Notes under the pieces: generated by a model | What the model was told of the DNA's origin: nothing | What the model saw: the letters and a program-made list of their open reading frames with translations, nothing else | Database searches by the model: none | Made by a program: the position numbers and the translations under genes | Shown here: positions 57,690 through 64,000 of the stretch, in pieces | How positions within the stretch are numbered: position 1 is the stretch's first letter | How the letters are laid out: each line of letters opens with the position of its first letter | Origin: Anaspis maculata | Taxonomy: Eukaryota; Arthropoda; Insecta; Coleoptera; Scraptiidae | DNA length: 64,000 nt | Direction of reading: 5' to 3' | NCBI GenBank assembly: GCA_949128115.1 | Contig: OX421966.1 | Span: 6,138,001-6,202,000 of the forward strand

Positions 57690-58085
57690 TTTTAATATAC
57701 TTAATTTGCTAGCTACAGCTTCTTCTGATCTCAAGATCCTCTAGAACCATGGTTCTGGCACTGTAGGAATTCAATTGTAAGGTTTCTTTATAAAGTTTAC
57801 TTGAAGCGCCAGGCTTGAAAAACTTCTGTGCTCACAAGAACTCAAAACGATCCCATGCTCAGGTATCAGAATTTAGTTCTTGTTGACAACTTTGGCTTGA
57901 AGTTCAAAACTCTCGTTCCGAAAAGCCATAGTTTGTACGTAAAATTACTTAAAACCACAGAACGAGTAAGGCTGGCTGAAGTTTGGAGCGAGAAAAAAAC
58001 GCGTGAAGACTGTTTGAAACCGTGGTTGAAAGGAAGTTCACTCGAATGGTTTAAACGCAAGACCTAAGAATAAACCAAAATGTGA
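57690..58085. repeat. degenerate ACCATGGTT repeat, middle patch
   Basis: Scattered AACCATGGTT and AAACCGTGGTT phrases precede the tandem array. Weakly conserved. Confidence 0.4.
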
Positions 58086-60680
58086 GGGGAGCGAGTATCA
58101 AAGATAAGGAACCATGGAAGCAAAATCGAAAATGTTGAAAATGGAAGCTGGTGAATGTTTATATGGTATTCAAGAAACAAGCGACATTTCCAGTGATATA
58201 GCTCGCTCTAGCATGCGAGACACAAGCACAAACTGGAATATGAGAGAATAAATTATCAGAGTTCAGGAAGCATAGAGGCAAAAATTAAAATTTGAGGGAA
58301 GCTCGAACGGAAGCGAATGTTTGAATGGTATCTGAGAAGATGACAACAATTCCAAGAGATTCTGCTCGTTTCAACATCCTCGCGAGACCCAAGAACAAAC
58401 CAAAATTTGAGGGAAGCAAGTATCAAAGATGAGGAAGAATTGAAGCGATATCAAAAATTTGTGGGAAGCTGGAAGGAAAACTGCTGAATATTTAAATAGT
58501 ATTCAAGAAAAATGCGACATTCCCTGTGATATAGCTCGCTCTAGCATGCGAGACACAAGCACAAACTGGAATGTGAGAGAATGAAGTATTAGAGTTCAGG
58601 AAGCATAGAGGCAACAATTGAAAATTTGAGGGAAGCTTGAAGGGAAGCGAATGTTCGAATGGTATCTGAGTAGATGACAACAATTCCAAGAGATTCTGCT
58701 CGTTTTAACATCCTCGCGAGACCCAAGAACAAACCAAAATTTGAGGGAAGCAAGTATCAGAGATAAGGAAGAATTGAAGCAAAAATAAAAATTTGAGGGA
58801 AGCTGGAAGGGAAGCTGCTGAATGTTTAAATGGTATTCAAGAAAAATGCATCCCAGTGATGTAGCTCGCTGTAACATGCGAGACCCAAGCACAAACTGGA
58901 ATGTGAGAGAATCAAGTATTAGAGTTCAGGAAGCATAGAGGCAACAATTGAAAATTTGAGGGAAGCTTGAAGGGAAGCGAATGTTCGAATGGTATCTGAG
59001 TAGATGACAACAATTCCAAGAGATTCTGCTCGTTTGAACATCTTCGCGAGATCCAAGAGCAAACCAAAATTTGAGGGAAGCAAGTATCAAAGATGAGGAA
59101 GAATTGAAGCAAAATCAAAAATTTGAGGGAAGCTCGAAGGGAAGCTGCTGAATGTTTAGATGGTATTCAAGAAGAACGCGACATTTCCAGTTATATAGTT
59201 CGCTCTAGCATGCGAGACCGAAGCACAAACTGGAATGTGAGAGAATCAAGTATTGGAGTTCAGGAAGCATAGAGGCAAAAATCGAAAATTTGAGGAAAAC
59301 AAGTATCGAAGACGAGGAAGAATTGAAGCAAAATCAAAAATTTTTGGGAAGCTCGAAGGGAAGCTGCTGAATGTTCAAATGGTATTCAAGAAAAATGCGA
59401 CATTCCCAGTGATGTAGCTCGCTCTAGCATGCGAGATCCAAGCACACACTGGAATGTGAGAGAATCAAGTATTAGAGTTCGGGAAGCATAGAGGCAACAA
59501 TTGAAAATTTGAGGGAAGCTCGAAGGGAAGCGAATGTTTGAATGGTATCTGAGAAGTAGACAACAATTCCAAGAGATTCTGCTTGTTTCAACATCCTCGC
59601 GAGACCCAAGAACAAATCAAAATTTGAGGGAAGCAAGTATCAAAGATGAGGAAGAGTTGAAGCAAAATCGAAAACTTGAGGGAAGCTCGAAGGGAAGCTG
59701 CTAAATTTTTGAATGGTGTACAAGAAGAAGGCATCATTTCCAGAGATATTGCTCGCTTTAGTGGCATCCTCGCGAGACCCAAGAATAAACCAAAATGCAA
59801 GGGAAGCGAGTATCATGATTAGGAAGCATGGAAGCAAACATAAAAAAATGTGCCGAAAGCTTGAAGGGAACATTTCCAGTGATAAAGCTCGCTCTAGCAT
59901 GCGAGACACATGAATAAACTGGGAAAAACATTGAAATGTGACGGCAGCAAGTATCAGAGTTCAGGGAGGATAAAAGCAAAACTTACAAATTTGAGGGAAG
60001 CTCGAGGGGAAGCGAATGTTTGAATGGTATCTGAGAAGATGACAACAATTTCAAGAGATTCTGCTCGTTTTAACATCCTCGCGAAACCCAAGAATAAACC
60101 AAAATTTGAGGGAAGCAAGTATCAAAGATGAGGAAGAATTGAAGCGAAATCAAAAATTTTGGGGAAGCTCGAAAGGAAGCTGCTGAATTTTTGAATGGTA
60201 TACAAGAAGAAGGCATCATTTCCAGAGGTATTGCTCGCTCTAGTGGCATCCTTGCGAGACCCAAGAATGAACCAAAATGCAAGGGAAGCGAGTATCAAAA
60301 TTAGGAAGCATGGAAGCACACATAAAAAAATGTGACGAAAGCTTGAAGGGAACATTTCCAGTGATAAAGCTCGCTCTAGCATGCGAGACACATGAACAAA
60401 CTGGGAAATACATTGAAATGTGACGGCAGCAAGTATCAGAGTTCAGGGAGGATAAAAGCAAAACTTACAAATTTGAGGGAAGCTCGAAGGGAAGCTTCTT
60501 CTGAATGTTTGAATGGTATATCTGAGAAGAAAACATTTCCAGAGATACTGCTCGGTCTAGCATTACCGCGAGGCCGAAGAACAAACCGAAATTTGACGGG
60601 AAGCAAGTATCAGAGTTCGGAAAGAATGGAAGCGAACATCAAAAATTTAAGGGAAGCCGGAAGGAAATCTGCCACAACCA
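58086..60680. repeat. diverged tandem array, ~175-bp monomers in ~345-bp dimers
   Basis: Monomer A contains GCTCGCTCTAGCATGCGAGAC, with AAACTGGAATGTGAGAGAAT and GAAGCATAGAGGCAA. Monomer B contains CATCCTCGCGAGACCCAAGA and AGCAAGTATCAAAGATGAGG. Both share AAATTTGAGGGAAGC and GAATGTTTGAATGGTAT. A and B alternate, giving a dimer period of about 345 bp and roughly 15 monomers. Minus-strand open frames repeat at the same spacing and are artefacts. Confidence 0.85.
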
Positions 60681-61330
60681 TGGTTTCCAGCAAGTATGGT
60701 TCCATGTGAACTCTGTCTCTGAATCATGGTTTCAATCAAAAATTAGGTCTAAACCACGGTTTCAAGTTTACGTAATGCCAAAAAAGCTGGTTTTATGTGG
60801 AAGTTTTGCGTCTGGACCATGGTTTGGAGTGAACCTCACGCCTCAGCTGCAGTTCCAACCATTGCAGCGCTACTTTTTGGCTTGTTCCATGCAAATCCTG
60901 CGTCTGAACTGGATTTTGAACCGAATTTACCCATACGATGGTTTCAAGTAATTTTACGTTCTAACCATGGTTTCTTGAAATAAAAAATCTTGAAGCTTCA
61001 AACTGCAACTGCTAACAATCAACAAACGCGATCAATTCAGCAGATAAATCTTGAAATAGAAAAAGCCGGGCTAGAGTTCTTCTAGCTTGGAAGGCTTTTG
61101 AAAAATCAAGTAAACCTCAGACCATAACAACCATGGTCTTAGGTGAAGCTTGAGCTGTAAGTACGGTCTTGAAAGTCTTTGCGCTACCTCTTGGCTCGTT
61201 TCAGGCAAACTGTTCGCTTGAAATCAAGTGTTGAACCGACTTTGTATTTTATTTCAAGTAATTGTACGTCAAAACTGTGGTTTTCTATGGAATTTGGTTG
61301 ACCAAATTTTGCAAGAAAATCTAGCTTGGA
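60681..61330. repeat. degenerate ACCATGGTTTCAAGT repeat, right patch
   Basis: Loose repeats such as AACCACGGTTTCAAGT and ACCATGGTTTGGAGTGAA follow the array. They match the patches at 52.6-52.9 and 57.7-58.1 kb. Confidence 0.5.
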
Positions 61331-62785
61331 GGTCTTTTATCTTACAAGTATCTCACTTGATTTGCAAAACAACTTCCGCTGTCTTCTAGAGTAGTTTTCA
61401 TAATCACGCTGTTAGTGTTAGGTACGCATTCGGCTCTAAAAGCCTTAGATAACCTTTTCAACTAGTAAATTAGATAGATGGATATCTTTTGTTATTTGTT
61501 ATTTAACACTCATATTATACCTATGTTACACTACACATCAAAGTAGCAAGTCACAAAGTATACATTGCAATTTTCATAACAACTCATGATTTATGCACTT
61601 TACGTACAAATTATTACACCACATTGCCCAATCTTGGCGAAATGGGGCACGCCACCTAGGTATCTCTTAAGACGGCGCAATAAAACTGTCTCTTTAGAAA
61701 TGGGTTAAGATCGTGACCCATGTGACGTGTCTGCGAATGCCTAGGCCTACTCTTACGGCTTTCGCTTTCACTTTACACAACATAACAACAACAACAACAA
61801 CAACAACAACAACGAAAGAAGCAAGGTATATTAATGAATTAATAAAAACTTGGAAGGAAAAAAACGGAAGAAATTGCCCTGTAATTACGATTATAGTGAC
61901 GACGTAATTTGTTCTACTTTCTGCCGGCTCGAGCCAGCAGACTATGAGAGAAAACGTTTTGTTTACAACACACAACGAAACACACCAACTAATCGAGTGG
62001 CACAGAGGAGAACGCATTTAATACGAAAACCTTGCTATTTCATAGATTTCTAGGCCGACTTGTGTCAGTGTATGTGGTGTTAGTCTCTCTCCATACCTCA
62101 TGCATACATTATTTCGTATATATTTGTACATAAACCATGCGTTTTCCATTCGGCACCGCGAGCGCCAGGCTGCCAGAGAGAGAGAGAAAGACAAAAGTTC
62201 AGGTCCAAAATATTCAGTCCACCATACGCGCGATCATTCATGTTTTGCATGATGTTGTGCTGGAAGCCAACCGAACTGATCTACGCAATAATGATGATGA
62301 TGAAGAGGAAACTTGCCGTAAGGCAAACCGAGAAGATAAAAATACCAGCCGAACGAAAAACATATATTTCTGATTTCTGCGAAAAGCCGAGAGAAGACAA
62401 AGAAAAAATGCGGCAGTGTTTTCGCGGGCCCCGTGTGTGGTGTTGTGCTGAATCGATGCAAAATAAGCCCAGGCCGGGGCCGAACAATATATCGGGGCTT
62501 CTGAATGAATAAATTAGCGTCTAGACGACGACGTGTGGTATAATAATCGGTGTGTTTTTCTTTTTGGGCATATCTGCCGGCACAAACACGCGGGCTTTCG
62601 ACCGGACCAATCGGCATAAATTTGGCCGCGGCACGGTCACGTGAACTCTGCGCGACTCCGAAAAGGGTTACGGACCGTGTGATTGTGATACGCACACACA
62701 CACGCACGGCCAATAGGCAACGACCTTTCGGAAACTTTTGAACCCGCGTTGTACCTCTAACGCTGGCGCCGCTTCTCTTTCACCC
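61331..62785. other. low-copy DNA, no supported gene
   Basis: Includes an (AAC)10 tract at 61784-61813, an AG-rich tract near 62173-62190, and a moderately GC-rich stretch at 62420-62760. Open frames are short and lack recognisable domains. Confidence 0.45.
61784..61813. repeat. (AAC)10 microsatellite
   Basis: Perfect trinucleotide repeat. Confidence 0.95.
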
Positions 62786-64000
62786 TTGCTTTGTTGAGCC
62801 TCACCCTCGAGCTCGCTCTCTGACGCTCACCTTAACGTTCACCATTACCCTCATGCCAGCTTCCACCTTCGTCTTCATATTCACCCTCAGCTCTCCTCAA
62901 CCCTCAATCATTCACATTTGTATTCATTCTTACTCTTCCCTTCACTTTTGTCATAATTCCAAGCTCTTACCTCACCCTCAGCCTTATCGTTCCCTCACTC
63001 TTATTTTTACCTCCACCCTCACCTCAACCTCCACTCTCAGTCTCTCATCTACCCTCAAGTTCATTTTCCCAAAACCCTTTTATGTTCATACTTACTCTTA
63101 CCTTTACCCTCAGTCCAACCTTCATCCTAAATGCTTCTTTACCATCACTTTTACCTTTGCCCTTCTTCACTTCAACCTTACCACTTCGCCCCTCACTAGT
63201 ACCTTCACCCTCGATATCACCTTCACCCTCAATATTACCTCCACCCTCACCGTTACCTCCACTCCTGCTCTTGCCTTTATCTCCATTGTTACGCTCGCCT
63301 TTTCATTCACTATTACCTTACCCTCTGTTCCACCTTCACCTTTATTATCAATTGACATCCTTATCATTTCTTCTTTCCCCTTATATTTTCTCTATTTTCC
63401 TTTTTATCTTCATACTACAATTGTCCACATCTTCTATCAACATTGTTACCCTTCCTTCCGCACCTTTATTCAACCTTACCTTCACAAACACACACTTTTC
63501 TCCTCACGCTTATCTTTACGTTCACCATTACCCTCATGCTGACTTTCACCTTCGACTTCTTATTCACCCTAACCTCTCCCCAACCCTTTCTCCTTCACCT
63601 GGATATTGTTTTTTTCCTTATTTTCACTTCTGTCGTCATTCTTACCCTTACCTTTACCCTCCAGTTCACCTCTTCCCTCATGTAGGTCATCACCCTCATT
63701 TTTAGCTTCACTTGCGACCTTATATTTGCCTAACATCTCATCTTTTCTTCACTCTATTAGCTTTATTCTGTTTTACCTTCACCCTCAATTTTATCAGCTT
63801 CACCCTCAGTCTCACCTTCACCCTCAATTTTACCTTTCAGTAACTCTCACTTTTACCCTCAATCTTCACCCTTACCATTCACCTTTACCCTCAGTATAAC
63901 CCCTTACCCTCGTTCTTCACTTCACTTATATCATTGCTTCACCCTTAATATTACCTTAACCCTCACCATTACCTTCACCCTCACTGTTATTTTCACTCTT
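62786..64000. repeat. pyrimidine-rich TTCACCCTCACC minisatellite, runs off the window
   Basis: Reverse-strand equivalent of the purine minisatellite at 52.9-56.5 kb: TTCACCCTCACCTTACC steps with almost no G. A continuous frame of 229 codons at 62853-63542 (+) arises only from the stop-poor composition. Confidence 0.85.

Noticed and set aside
62853..63705. Long open frames (229 and 207 codons) of Ser/Thr/Leu/Pro-rich peptide
   Set aside because: They lie in a pyrimidine-rich minisatellite with few stop codons and are read in two frames equally well.
1..64000. tRNA or rRNA genes
   Set aside because: No tRNA A/B-box pair with a foldable cloverleaf and no rRNA-like segment was recognised. The tRNA-Ser match at 42767 is a primer-binding site.

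Overview
The window looks like arthropod nuclear DNA, most likely insect. It is AT-rich and eukaryotic: spliced genes with GT..AG introns, CpG-rich first-exon regions, large satellite arrays and many decayed transposons, and no bacterial operon or ribosome-binding-site structure. The placement rests on three things: an insulin-receptor-substrate (chico/IRS) first exon, a Ty3/gypsy element with very short LTRs and a tRNA-Ser primer site, and a THAP-domain gene fragment. The species cannot be named from the sequence.

Only two host-type coding segments are convincing. At 27117-27528 (+) is the first coding exon of an insulin receptor substrate; it carries the PH domain and ends at a GTGAGT donor. 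No PTB exon follows in the remaining 36 kb, so the right half of the window is probably a very large first intron. At 7380-7769 (+) is a small two-exon THAP zinc-finger reading frame.

Layout. 1-5.1 kb: clusters of a ~118-bp repeat with YY1/Pho-like GCCGCCAT motifs, including a 226-bp-arm palindrome. 6.05-6.6 kb: a CpG-rich island. 7.4-7.8 kb: THAP gene. 7963-11217: a TTAA-flanked DNA transposon with ~820-bp terminal inverted repeats and a decayed DDE transposase. 11.9-25.0 kb: one ~170-bp satellite array of about 77 units with higher-order structure and a recent 1698-bp duplication. 26.2-27.5 kb: IRS promoter, 5' UTR and exon 1. 27.7-33.7 kb: a degenerate ~160-bp tandem array in which each monomer carries a hammerhead-ribozyme-like core, interrupted by a composite element, a MITE and a GC-rich insertion. 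33.7-37.1 kb: diverged repeats and two foldback elements. 37.1-39.4 kb: a second, rearranged composite element. 39.4-42.2 kb: low-copy DNA. 42274-42574: a hAT-type MITE with a perfect 8-bp target duplication. 42681-45129: a deleted mag-like Ty3/gypsy retrotransposon. 45.8-51 kb: degenerate tandem repeats. 52.2-61.3 kb: further tandem families, a purine-rich minisatellite and the third composite element (53743-56099, perfect 8-bp target duplication). 62.8-64.0 kb: the pyrimidine-strand version of the purine minisatellite.

There is no multi-gene pathway here. The biology is repeat biology: self-cleaving-RNA-like satellite monomers, non-autonomous hAT-like elements that carry their own internal tandem arrays, and a satellite evolving by unequal exchange, all around or inside an insulin-signalling gene. 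The many short open frames in the satellites are period-dependent artefacts and are not annotated as genes.
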